A stretch of 64,000 nucleotides of DNA from contig JACZKS010000129.1 of NCBI GenBank assembly GCA_014859895.1, forward strand, positions 1 to 64,000, read 5' to 3'. Position 1 is the first letter of the stretch. Each line of letters begins with the position of its first letter. The stretch is from Rhodospirillales bacterium (GTDB lineage Bacteria; Pseudomonadota; Alphaproteobacteria; Rhodospirillales; Shumkoniaceae). Under the pieces are notes generated by a model. It searched no databases, had not been told where the DNA came from, and saw only the letters and a program-made list of their open reading frames with translations. Shown here piece by piece: positions 30,384 to 39,786 of the stretch. The position numbers and the translations under genes were made by a program.

Positions 30384-31418
30384 ATGCAGATTTCCGCCCC
30401 CATCCGCCGGGCGGTGCGGTTCCTGGGAATCCTCGTTGCGGGAATGATTGCCGGCCTTGCCTTTCCGGCTGCCGCCAACGGCCTCACCCAGGAAGACGTG
30501 CAGCGCGTCATCGAAGCCGTGGTCGGCATCGAGGCCCAGATCCCGGCCGATGCCCGCAGCGTCGAATCGCTGGGCCGTCAACGGACCGGCACCGGCATGG
30601 TCATCGACGGCAACGGCCTGGTGCTGACCGTTGGCTATCTGATTCTGGAAGCCGCGGAAGTGTCGGTCTACGGACCGGACGGCCGGCCGGTACCGGCCGC
30701 CGTCGTCGGCTACGACCACGAAACCGGCTTCGGCCTGGTGCGCACGGCGCTGCCGCTCAAGGTCAGGCCGCTGGCCCTGGGCCGCTCGACCGAGGTCAAG
30801 GTCGGCGACACCGTGCTGGCGGTCGCCCGCCTGGGACCGACCCCCTTGATGCCGCAGCTGGTGGTCGACCGCCGCGACTTCGCCGGCAACTGGGAATACC
30901 TGCTGGAGAACGCGCTGTTCACGTCGCCGCCCCTGGCCGGCTTCGGCGGCGCCGCCCTGATCGGCGTCGACGGAACCCTGCTCGGCGTCGGCTCGCTGTT
31001 CGTCCATAACGCCGTCGTCGGCAGCGAGCCGCTGCCCGGCAACATGTTCATCCCCGTCGACCTCCTGAGGCCCATCCTGGCCGACCTGTTGACGGACGGC
31101 CGGCGGTCCGGCCCGGCGCAGCCATGGCTCGGCCTTTACACGGGCGAGACAGGGGGCCGCGTCGTGGTCGCGCGCGTCGTGGCCGGCGGCCCCGCCGAGG
31201 CGGCCGGGGTGAAACCTGGCGACATCATCATGGGCGTCGGCGGCAAAAACGTGCAGGACATGGTCGATTTCATGCGCAAGGTGCGCATCCAGGGCAAGGC
31301 CGGCGACGATATCGCCATCGACGTCATGTCCAGCACGACCGCCGACATGACGATCGGCCGGCGCGTCATCCATTCCCGCGACCGTCACGACTGGCTCCGC
31401 CTGAAGCGGGACCTCTAA
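30384..31418 (+). CDS. HtrA-like PDZ protein with degenerate protease site
   Basis: Exported protein with a signal peptide (about residues 1-33, ending AAANG), a trypsin-like S1C fold and one C-terminal PDZ domain (about 245-320; LGLYTGETGGRVVVARVVAGGPAEAAGVKPGD). All three catalytic positions are lost. The His segment reads VLTVGYLI (80-87) where VLTNAHVV is usual, the Asp segment reads HETGFGLV (112-119), and the Ser segment reads GFGGAALI (186-193) where GNSGGPL is usual. It is therefore a likely pseudoprotease acting as a periplasmic binding or chaperone protein. The start at 30384 is fixed by GGAGGGA eight bases before; an earlier ATG at 30369 overlaps that site. The TAA stop abuts REPIN B. 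Confidence 0.82.
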   Translation: MQISAPIRRAVRFLGILVAGMIAGLAFPAAANGLTQEDVQRVIEAVVGIEAQIPADARSVESLGRQRTGTGMVIDGNGLVLTVGYLILEAAEVSVYGPDGRPVPAAVVGYDHETGFGLVRTALPLKVRPLALGRSTEVKVGDTVLAVARLGPTPLMPQLVVDRRDFAGNWEYLLENALFTSPPLAGFGGAALIGVDGTLLGVGSLFVHNAVVGSEPLPGNMFIPVDLLRPILADLLTDGRRSGPAQPWLGLYTGETGGRVVVARVVAGGPAEAAGVKPGDIIMGVGGKNVQDMVDFMRKVRIQGKAGDDIAIDVMSSTTADMTIGRRVIHSRDRHDWLRLKRDL

Positions 31419-31520
31419 TTTCGGGGACACCATACTTAATTCACAGAAGGTTTCGTCGCTACCCATGGCGAAGAAGGGTGAATTAAGTATGGTGTCCCCG
31501 AAATTATGGTGTCCCCGAAA
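31417..31520. repeat. REPIN-like inverted repeat B
   Basis: Left arm 31417-31442 and right arm 31480-31505 are perfect complements over 26 bases, enclosing a 37-base loop that itself can partly pair. A second, truncated right arm follows at 31506-31520. The left arm begins within the TAA of the HtrA-like gene, and the truncated arm ends at the TAG of the opposing ClC gene, so the element fills the whole 102-base gap. Confidence 0.92.
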
Positions 31521-33326
31521 CTATTCGTGTTCCTCGCGGCGGCTGTCGACCAGGGCCCGGTTGTAGGCGGCGACCACGTCGCGTTCGTGAACGACGCCGC
31601 GCAGCACTCCGGTGTCCATCGAATCGACCACCGCGATATGTTCCTCGCCGGCATTGTGCATGGCCGTGAGCGCGCTTTGTAGATCGGCGTTGACGGGCAG
31701 CATCGGGGGGTGCAGGCGGGCGACGTCGCTGGCTGTGATCAGGTCGTCGCAATCGGCATCGAACGCCATCTCGCTCAGGTCCTGCAACGTGATGGTGCCC
31801 AAGAGGGTGCCGTCGCCGCGCACCACGAACACTTCGCCGACCCGCGATTGAAGAAGCCGGGCACGGATTTCCGGCAGGCGGACCCCCTCCGTCACGGTAA
31901 CGCAGGCTTCTTCCATGATGTCGCGCACCCGGATGCCGCGCAGCAACGCCGCCTCGAAGCCGGCCTTGAGGTCGATGCCGCGCCGCCCCAGCTGGAAGGT
32001 GAAATGGGAATGTCCGGTGACCTGCTTGGTGATGACCGTGGAGACCACCACCGCCACCATCACCGCCAGGGTCACGGCGTAGTCGCCGGTCATCTCGAAG
32101 ATGATCAGCGTGGTCGAGATGGGCGCGCCCAGCACGGCGGCGGCGACCGCCCCCATGCCGACGACGGTGTAGGAATCGGCCCCCGACGACAGGCTGGGAA
32201 CAAGTTGCGTGATCAGGGTGCCGTAGGCGCCGCCGAGCATGGCGCCGATGACCAGCGACGGGCTGAACACGCCGCCGGCGAAACCGAAGCCGATGCTGAG
32301 GATGGTCGCCAGCAGCTTGCCGACGAAGGCGGCAGCCAGAACGGCCAGCGGCAGCATCCCCCGCATCGCGTCGTCGGTCACCCCGTAGCCGAGGCCGAGG
32401 ACCTGGGGCACCACGAGCGCGATGGCGCCGACCAGGAAGCCGCCGGCCATCGGGCGCAGCCACACCGGCCCCGGCAGGCGTTGCACCCCGTCCTGGACCG
32501 CCGCTGTGCCGCGGATGAAAGCGATGGCGGCTACCGCCGAAAGGACGCCCAACACCAGGAAGGCGGGGATCTCGCCCAGCGAGACGCCCGGGTGCTGGGC
32601 GATGATGAAGGCCGGGAAGTCGCCGAAATAGGCGCGCGACGCCATGGTTCCCACCACGCTGGCCAGCACGATGGGGGCAAACGAGCTGAGGCCGTAGGAG
32701 CCGATGACCACCTCGTTGGCGAACAGCGCGCCGGTGATCGGCGCGTTGAAGGATGCCGCCACCGCCGCCGCCACCCCGCAACCCATCACGGTGCGGGCCA
32801 GCATGCGCGTCAGGCGCAGGTTCTTCGCCAACCAGCCGCCGAGCGCCGCGCCCAGGTGAACGGCCGGCCCCTCGCGCCCGACCGAAGCCCCGACGCCGAT
32901 GGAGACGGCGTCGACCAGAGCCGTCTTCAGGCCGCGCCGCAGCGACATCCGCCCGCTGCGAAAGGCATTGGCGGCGATGACGTCGGCAACATTCGACGGC
33001 CGCCGGCGCCGGATCACGAAGCGGAACAGCAGGCCGACCAACAGCCCTCCCGCCGTCGGCGCCGCCAGCACCCACCACCACGGAAGGGTCATCACGTGCT
33101 CGACCAGGCGCGGGCTGGTGGTGCCGTAGAAAACGCCCTGGACCAGGGCGATGGCCTCGCGAAACAGGATGATCGCCCCGGCCGACAGGCCGCCGACGAT
33201 AATCGCCAGGATGGCCAGGATCAGCTGATCGTTGCGGATCGTCCGCCGGGCCCGCATGAGGACCCGGCTGATGGTCAGACGGCTGGTCGGCGGGCGCTTC
33301 GTCATCGGGCTCACCCAAGCGGGCAT
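31521..33326 (-). CDS. ClC family chloride channel/antiporter with CBS domains
   Basis: Voltage-gated-chloride-channel-like membrane protein with a C-terminal CBS pair. Ion-path motifs seen are GVGASVGREGPAVHLGAALGG (gating Glu in GREGP), ASFNAPITGALFANEVV and GFAGGVFSPSLVIGAMLGG. Soluble CBS domains follow from about residue 455 to 590 (VRDIMEEACVTV; VVHERDVVAAYNRAL). Most bacterial members are chloride/proton exchangers. The 601-residue form starts at 33326; ATG at 33305 (MTKRPP) is equally possible. The TAG stop directly adjoins REPIN B. Divergent from the glycosyltransferase operon. Confidence 0.9.
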   Translation of the reverse strand: MPAWVSPMTKRPPTSRLTISRVLMRARRTIRNDQLILAILAIIVGGLSAGAIILFREAIALVQGVFYGTTSPRLVEHVMTLPWWWVLAAPTAGGLLVGLLFRFVIRRRRPSNVADVIAANAFRSGRMSLRRGLKTALVDAVSIGVGASVGREGPAVHLGAALGGWLAKNLRLTRMLARTVMGCGVAAAVAASFNAPITGALFANEVVIGSYGLSSFAPIVLASVVGTMASRAYFGDFPAFIIAQHPGVSLGEIPAFLVLGVLSAVAAIAFIRGTAAVQDGVQRLPGPVWLRPMAGGFLVGAIALVVPQVLGLGYGVTDDAMRGMLPLAVLAAAFVGKLLATILSIGFGFAGGVFSPSLVIGAMLGGAYGTLITQLVPSLSSGADSYTVVGMGAVAAAVLGAPISTTLIIFEMTGDYAVTLAVMVAVVVSTVITKQVTGHSHFTFQLGRRGIDLKAGFEAALLRGIRVRDIMEEACVTVTEGVRLPEIRARLLQSRVGEVFVVRGDGTLLGTITLQDLSEMAFDADCDDLITASDVARLHPPMLPVNADLQSALTAMHNAGEEHIAVVDSMDTGVLRGVVHERDVVAAYNRALVDSRREEHE

Positions 33327-33504
33327 CGATCCTAGTCAATACGGGCTTTTTGGCCTCTTCGTCAAAGGATTGGCGCAAGAGGAGGGCCATCCCCCGCGTG
33401 GGCGCCCGGGCGAAGGGCGTTGCCGCGTCCACCGGCCTATGCCATAAGCGGGACACAAAAAGGCCGCCGCGGAAGCGGTGGCAGGGTGGAAATGCGCGCG
33501 GACG

Positions 33505-34296
33505 ATGAGCGGAACGAGCCTGACAGAGCCGAAGAACGAAGGCGGCGTGCCAAGGGTGGCGGCACCGGAGCTTTCCGTCGTGGTACCGGTCCACAATGAA
33601 TCCGAGAACGTCGTCCCGCTGATCCTGGAAGTGTGCGCGGCGCTGAACGGCCGGTTCGACTTCGAACTGGTCTACGTCGACGACTGCAGCGACGACGCGA
33701 CGCCCGGCCTGTTGGCCGACGCGCTTGGCCGCTTCCCGCGCTTGAGGGTGTTGCGCCACCGCGCCCGCGCCGGCCAGAGCGCCGCCATCGCCACCGGCAT
33801 CGAAGCCGCCCGCGGGCGGACCATCGCCACGCTGGACGGCGACGGCCAGAACGACCCGGCCGACATCGCCGCCCTGGTGAAACAATTGCAGGAATCGCCG
33901 GACCCCGACCGCCTGCTGGTCGCCGGCCATCGCGCCAAGCGCCGCGACACCGTGGTCAAGCGCCTGTCCTCGCGCATCGCCAACGGCGTGCGCCGCACCC
34001 TGCTCGGCGACGGCACGCCGGATACCGGCTGCGGGCTCAAGGCGTTCACGCGATCGGCCTTCCTGGCGATGCCGCGCTTCGATCACATGCACCGCTTCCT
34101 GCCGGCCCTGATGATGCGGGCCGGCGGCACGGTGGTATCGGTTCCCGTCAACCATCGGCACCGCATGAAGGGGCGCACCAAATACGGCGTCTTCGACCGC
34201 CTGTGGGTCGGGCTCTTCGACCTCATCGGCGTCATGTGGCTGCAACGGCGACGCATCGTCCCGACGGCGGACGAGATTTCGGCCCGGCGGGACTGA
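33505..34296 (+). CDS. family 2 glycosyltransferase, polyprenyl-phosphate sugar synthase type
   Basis: GT-A glycosyltransferase resembling dolichol/undecaprenyl-phosphate mannose or glucose synthases. It starts with LSVVVPVHNESENV, then YVDDCSDDATPGLL, the DxD-type metal site in ATLDGDGQNDPADI and DTGCGLKAFTRSAFL in the acceptor region. It lacks the two C-terminal membrane helices of ArnC-like enzymes, ending in RRIVPTADEISARRD. Length is 263 residues from ATG at 33505; a GTG at 33478 is an alternative. It is followed 11 bases later by a VTT-domain gene and then an ArnT-like gene, which fits making and using a lipid-linked sugar. Confidence 0.87.
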   Translation: MSGTSLTEPKNEGGVPRVAAPELSVVVPVHNESENVVPLILEVCAALNGRFDFELVYVDDCSDDATPGLLADALGRFPRLRVLRHRARAGQSAAIATGIEAARGRTIATLDGDGQNDPADIAALVKQLQESPDPDRLLVAGHRAKRRDTVVKRLSSRIANGVRRTLLGDGTPDTGCGLKAFTRSAFLAMPRFDHMHRFLPALMMRAGGTVVSVPVNHRHRMKGRTKYGVFDRLWVGLFDLIGVMWLQRRRIVPTADEISARRD

Positions 34297-34307
34297 GGGA
34301 ACGGCAC

Positions 34308-35060
34308 GTGCCTCCTAAAGCCGCCCCCACGCGCACCAGCCTCCTGATCCGCGGCAGCATCCTGATCGCCGTCTTCGTCGCGGCCGGCCTGTTCATTCGC
34401 GCCCTGGAAGGGGGCCAGTTCCTCAATGCCGAATGGGTCGACGCCACCATCCGCGACCATGGGCTGACCGGGCAGATCGTCTTCCTGGCGGTCGGCGCGC
34501 TGTTCACCGCCTTCGGGCTGCCCCGCCAGGTGGTGTGCTTCCTCGGCGGCTACGGCTTCGGCTTCGTCCCGGGCACGGCGCTGGCGCTCACCGCCACGGT
34601 CATGGGCTGTACCATCGCCTTCCTGTTCGCCCGGCTGGCCGCCCGCGACCTTCTGGCCCACCGCTTCCCCGGACGCGTCAAGAAGGCCGACGAAGTCCTT
34701 GGCAAGAATCCCTTTTCGGTGATCCTGACCATCCGCCTGCTGCCGGTCGGCAGCAACCTCGCCACCAACCTGGTGGCCGGAGTGTCGAGCGCCGCGCTGT
34801 GGCCGTTCGTCGCCGCCTCGTCCTTCGGCCACCTACCCCAGACGGTGGTGTTCACCCTGGTCGGCAGCGGCATCAACGTCGACCCCGAAATTCGCCTGAC
34901 GCTCGGCGTCATCCTCTTCGTCCTCTCCATGCTGCTGGGCACGCACCTCTATTTCCGGCTACGCAAGGATGCTACGCTGAGCGGCGTCATCGAGATGGCC
35001 GGCGGCGCTCCCGGCACGGACAACGCGCCCGCGGCTGTTCGTTCGCGCATTCCCGATTGA
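34308..35060 (+). CDS. VTT/TVP38-DedA family membrane protein
   Basis: Inner-membrane protein of the VTT (DedA/TMEM64) superfamily, whose members move phospholipids or undecaprenyl phosphate across the membrane. Core features are GLPRQVVCFLGGYGFGFVPGTALALT, the helix-breaking TIRLLPVGSNLATNLVAGVSS with the conserved Arg and Pro, and SSFGHLPQTVVFTLVGSG. Length is 250 residues. GTG at 34308 is the start, with GAGGGA at ideal distance; no ATG fits. Placed between a lipid-sugar synthase and a lipid-sugar-using transferase, it is a natural candidate to flip the lipid carrier. Confidence 0.85.
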   Translation: MPPKAAPTRTSLLIRGSILIAVFVAAGLFIRALEGGQFLNAEWVDATIRDHGLTGQIVFLAVGALFTAFGLPRQVVCFLGGYGFGFVPGTALALTATVMGCTIAFLFARLAARDLLAHRFPGRVKKADEVLGKNPFSVILTIRLLPVGSNLATNLVAGVSSAALWPFVAASSFGHLPQTVVFTLVGSGINVDPEIRLTLGVILFVLSMLLGTHLYFRLRKDATLSGVIEMAGGAPGTDNAPAAVRSRIPD

Positions 35061-35071
35061 GGCCCCGGACC

Positions 35072-36721
35072 TTGGCACGCCGCACGCCCGCAGACCTCAT
35101 TTCCCATCCGCTGTTGTGGACCGGCCTGTGGCTGGTGCTGCTCGCGCTGACCCTTTTCAGCCGTCCGCTGATGCCGATCGACGAGACCCGCTACTTGTCG
35201 GTGGCTTGGGACATGTGGCAACGCGGCGACTTCCTGGTTCCCCACATCAACGGCGAACCTTACAGCCACAAGCCGCCGCTGCTGTTCTGGCTGATGCACA
35301 CCGGATGGGCAGCTTTCGGCGTCAACGAATGGTGGCCGCGGCTGGTGGCGCCGCTGTTCGGCCTGGGCTGCCTGTTCCTGACCCGCACCATGGCCCTGCG
35401 CCTGTGGCCGGATCGGCCCGAAATCGCCCTCCTGGCGCCGATGATCGTGCTGGGCAGCCTGTTCTGGACGCTGTTCGCGACGCTGACCTTCTTCGACCCC
35501 CTCCTCGCCTTTTTCGCGCTGATGGGCATCGGCGGCCTCATCACGGCCTGGCAGAAGGCGGGCTGGCGCGGCTTCATCGTCACCGGCATCGCCATCGGCC
35601 TGGGCGTGCTGGCCAAGGGGCCGGCGATCCTCGTTCACGTATTGCCGGCCGCCCTGCTGGCGCCCTTGTGGGCGCCCCGGCTGATCGGACCGGCGGGCAG
35701 CGTCATGGCGGGACCAAGTTGGCCACGCTGGTACGGGGGCGTGCTGGTTTCGGTGGTCATCGGCGCCGCCATCGGGCTGGCCTGGGCGATCCCGGCCGCC
35801 GTGGCCGGCGGCCCGGAATATCGCGACGCCATCTTCTGGGGCCAGTCGGCCGGCCGCATGGTCGAATCCTTCGCCCATGGGCGGCCGTGGTGGTGGTTCG
35901 CGGCGATCCTGCCGGTACTCCTTCTGCCGTGGCCGGCCTGGCCGGGCACCTGGCGGGCCGTGGCAGGCGGGCGATCCGCGCTTTCCGAGGGCGGCATCCG
36001 CCTCTGCCTCGCGTGGTTCGTGCCGGCCCTGCTGGTGTTCTCCGCGATCAGCGGCAAGCAGCCGCACTACCTGTTGCCCGAGTTCCCGGCGCTGGCCCTG
36101 ATCCTGGGCCGCCTGCTCGTCGAAGCCGGCCCGGCCCCGGCGCCCAGCCGGCGCGCCCTGCTGCTGCCGGCGCTGATCTTCGGGATCATCGGCATCGCAC
36201 TGATTGCGGCGCCGGTCGCCTTTGCCGGCCGCATCGTCGCCGTGCACCTTCTGCAGCCGGCCTGGGCCGTCCTTCTGTTCCTGGCCATCGCCGGCGCCTT
36301 CCGGCTGGTCCGCGGCGGCCGGCTGTCGGCATCCGTCTTCGCCCTTACCCTGATGAGCGCCGCCGCCGTCGGCGCCATTCACCTGGCGGCCCGCCCGCTC
36401 CTGGCCGAGGCCTTCGACCAGGCCCCGCTGGCCCGCCAATTGGGCGACTGGCAGCGGGCCGGCAGCCCGCTGGCCCATTTTGGAAAATACCATGCCCAGT
36501 TCAACTTCCTGGGCCGCCTCACCGCCCCCGTCGACATCCTAAACGACCTGGCGGAAGCGGCGGCGTGGACGGCCCGAAACCCCACGGGCCGCATCATTTC
36601 CTACGAAAGCAGACGCTCGCCGTCGGGGCCGGTGCTGGTCCTTCCCTTCCGCGGCAAGTGGGTCGAGGTGTGGGAGGCCACCGTGGTCGCCCGCGACCCT
36701 TCGGTCCTGCATCGCGATTAG
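35072..36721 (+). CDS. ArnT/PMT-like membrane glycosyltransferase (GT-C fold)
   Basis: Twelve-helix glycosyltransferase of the ArnT/PMT class, which takes a sugar from a polyprenyl phosphate and puts it on lipid A, another glycan or protein at the periplasmic face. The first periplasmic loop contains the catalytic acidic pair in PIDETRYLSVAWDM, then HINGEPYSHKPPLLFWL, the hallmark of the family; VLAKGPAILVHVLPA and SGKQPHYLLPEFPALALI follow. It has 549 residues. The start is TTG at 35072, since the next ATG would delete the first helix. Third gene of the GT2-VTT-ArnT-like operon. Confidence 0.87.
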   Translation: MARRTPADLISHPLLWTGLWLVLLALTLFSRPLMPIDETRYLSVAWDMWQRGDFLVPHINGEPYSHKPPLLFWLMHTGWAAFGVNEWWPRLVAPLFGLGCLFLTRTMALRLWPDRPEIALLAPMIVLGSLFWTLFATLTFFDPLLAFFALMGIGGLITAWQKAGWRGFIVTGIAIGLGVLAKGPAILVHVLPAALLAPLWAPRLIGPAGSVMAGPSWPRWYGGVLVSVVIGAAIGLAWAIPAAVAGGPEYRDAIFWGQSAGRMVESFAHGRPWWWFAAILPVLLLPWPAWPGTWRAVAGGRSALSEGGIRLCLAWFVPALLVFSAISGKQPHYLLPEFPALALILGRLLVEAGPAPAPSRRALLLPALIFGIIGIALIAAPVAFAGRIVAVHLLQPAWAVLLFLAIAGAFRLVRGGRLSASVFALTLMSAAAVGAIHLAARPLLAEAFDQAPLARQLGDWQRAGSPLAHFGKYHAQFNFLGRLTAPVDILNDLAEAAAWTARNPTGRIISYESRRSPSGPVLVLPFRGKWVEVWEATVVARDPSVLHRD

Positions 36722-36742
36722 CCTTTTTTGCGCCGCCCGCCC

Positions 36743-36770
36743 TTGACACGGGGAGCAAACCCCCATAGAT
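36743..36770 (+). promoter_or_regulatory. groESL promoter
   Basis: CTTGACAC carries a perfect TTGACA (36743-36748); the downstream element is CCCCATAGAT (36761-36770). The pairing suits both the housekeeping factor and the CTTG/CCCAT-like sites of heat-shock sigma factor RpoH, as is usual for alphaproteobacterial groE. Confidence 0.65.
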
Positions 36771-36772
36771 CG

Positions 36773-36799
36773 TTGGCACTCACTCAGGCAGAGTGCTAA
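36773..36799. promoter_or_regulatory. CIRCE element, HrcA operator
   Basis: TTGGCACTC (36773-36781), 9-base spacer, GAGTGCTAA (36791-36799). It matches the CIRCE consensus with one change in the left arm and directly follows the -10 region, where HrcA would block groESL transcription at normal temperature. Confidence 0.95.
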
Positions 36800-36847
36800 C
36801 GACCTCGTTTGGTAATTTATCGCCAATGGTTTTTACGGAGGACGATC

Positions 36848-38837
<1,990 letters not shown>

Positions 38838-38867
38838 GCCCCCCAGTCACAGCCTAAAATAAAAAGG

Positions 38868-38897
38868 GAGCCGCGCCTTCGGGCGCGGCTCTTTTTT
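38868..38897 (+). terminator. intrinsic terminator of groESL
   Basis: GAGCCGCGCC (38868-38877), UUCG tetraloop, GGCGCGGCTC (38882-38891), followed by six T. Textbook rho-independent terminator 30 bases after the groEL stop. The A-run before the stem would allow some function on the minus strand too, for the TerB-like gene. Confidence 0.95.
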
Positions 38898-38944
38898 GTG
38901 GCGCCGCCGACCACCCCAGGGCGCGCGACCGGCCGGAACCGTCG

Positions 38945-39373
38945 TTATTCGGCTTCCAGGTCGGCCGGCTGCGGGCGAGCGAAACGGGCCCGCGCCCCGC
39001 GCTCGATACCGGCGGCGATCAGGCGGTCGACTTCCAGACGATGCCGGGCCATTTCGAGGAAGCGCAGTTCCTCCTGATGGACCTCGCCGTCCGCCGCCAC
39101 CACGTCGCAGGCGAGCGCATAGGCGGTTTCCCGCAGTTTTCTCGGCAGCAGCGCGATAATCCGCTCGAAAGCTTTCTCCAGGCCGTCCTCGTCCTGGAGA
39201 AGATCGATGCAGGCCGCCGCCGTCTGGCGGAGGTTGTCCATCTCGAACCCGGCGAAGACCGGCAGGTTGGAGATCATATGGCTGATTCGCCGCATTTCGG
39301 CATCGGTGATGTCGGTGTCGGCGGCCGATGCAAGTACCATGACGTAAATCAGGGCCGTGTGGTGGCCGATCAT
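38945..39373 (-). CDS. TerB-like tellurite resistance family protein
   Basis: Small helical protein (142 residues) of the TerB-like superfamily. The repeat-like TerB pattern is seen twice: YVMVLASAADTDITDAEMRRISHMI near the start and YALACDVVAADGEVHQEELRFLEMA in the second half, both with an acidic AxxDG(E/x) turn that in TerB binds metal. Family members are found in stress and membrane-associated complexes; tellurite resistance is not implied. The C-terminal tail is Arg/Ala-rich. Convergent with groEL. The upstream gap holds an imperfect GC-rich hairpin. Confidence 0.75.
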   Translation of the reverse strand: MIGHHTALIYVMVLASAADTDITDAEMRRISHMISNLPVFAGFEMDNLRQTAAACIDLLQDEDGLEKAFERIIALLPRKLRETAYALACDVVAADGEVHQEELRFLEMARHRLEVDRLIAAGIERGARARFARPQPADLEAE

Positions 39374-39786
39374 GAACCGATCCGTCCGGATGGACGCTCC
39401 CTACCCGTTGCTCCCGGAAATTCTACTCTCGCGGCCGCCCACGTCGTCAAGTTTTCGTGGGCCGCGGATGACGAATCGATGCCACCCATAAGTGGTATAT
39501 CCGCGATAGAAATGCGATTTCATTGAAAAACGCTGGATAACCCCATATTTTCGTCGCCACGCCCCTCCAGGGTGCGGACGGAGGGGCCACAAAGGATCTC
39601 GGCAGTAGGGCGCGAGGGAAGGCGTACGGCGCACTCGGGGGAGATCTGTACAATTGGGCGTCGCGATCCGCTGTTGGCAAACGGCGAATCGCGGGGTATG
39701 GGATATTGGGTCGTCCGACTCGTTGAAACATCGGCGGCATACTTCGACTCGCGGCTTCGACGTTTTTCCGATCCGGACAATGGGGT
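39374..39786. other. 413-base intergenic region
   Basis: No convincing gene. Near 39432-39470 an imperfect inverted repeat pairs GCCCACG with CGTGGGC around a 12-base loop, extended by outer CGCG arms with a bulge. Between 39670 and 39700 there is a weak TTGGCA followed 17 bases later by TATGGG on the plus strand. The region must hold the promoters of the divergent TerB-like and GGDEF-EAL genes, but none is clear. Confidence 0.5.

Noticed and set aside
33478..33504. GTG start nine codons upstream for the family 2 glycosyltransferase
   Set aside because: The added residues do not match the family, and the ATG at 33505 is closer to the expected N-terminus; kept only as an alternative.
31504..34245. 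A 913-residue open frame antisense to the ClC and glycosyltransferase genes
   Set aside because: Composition is typical of a GC-rich shadow frame (long Arg/Gly/His runs), and it overlaps two genes with clear family motifs.
36743..36799. groESL region as having an additional riboswitch or RNA thermometer
   Set aside because: The CIRCE element and RpoH-like promoter account for heat control, and the leader to groES is short.
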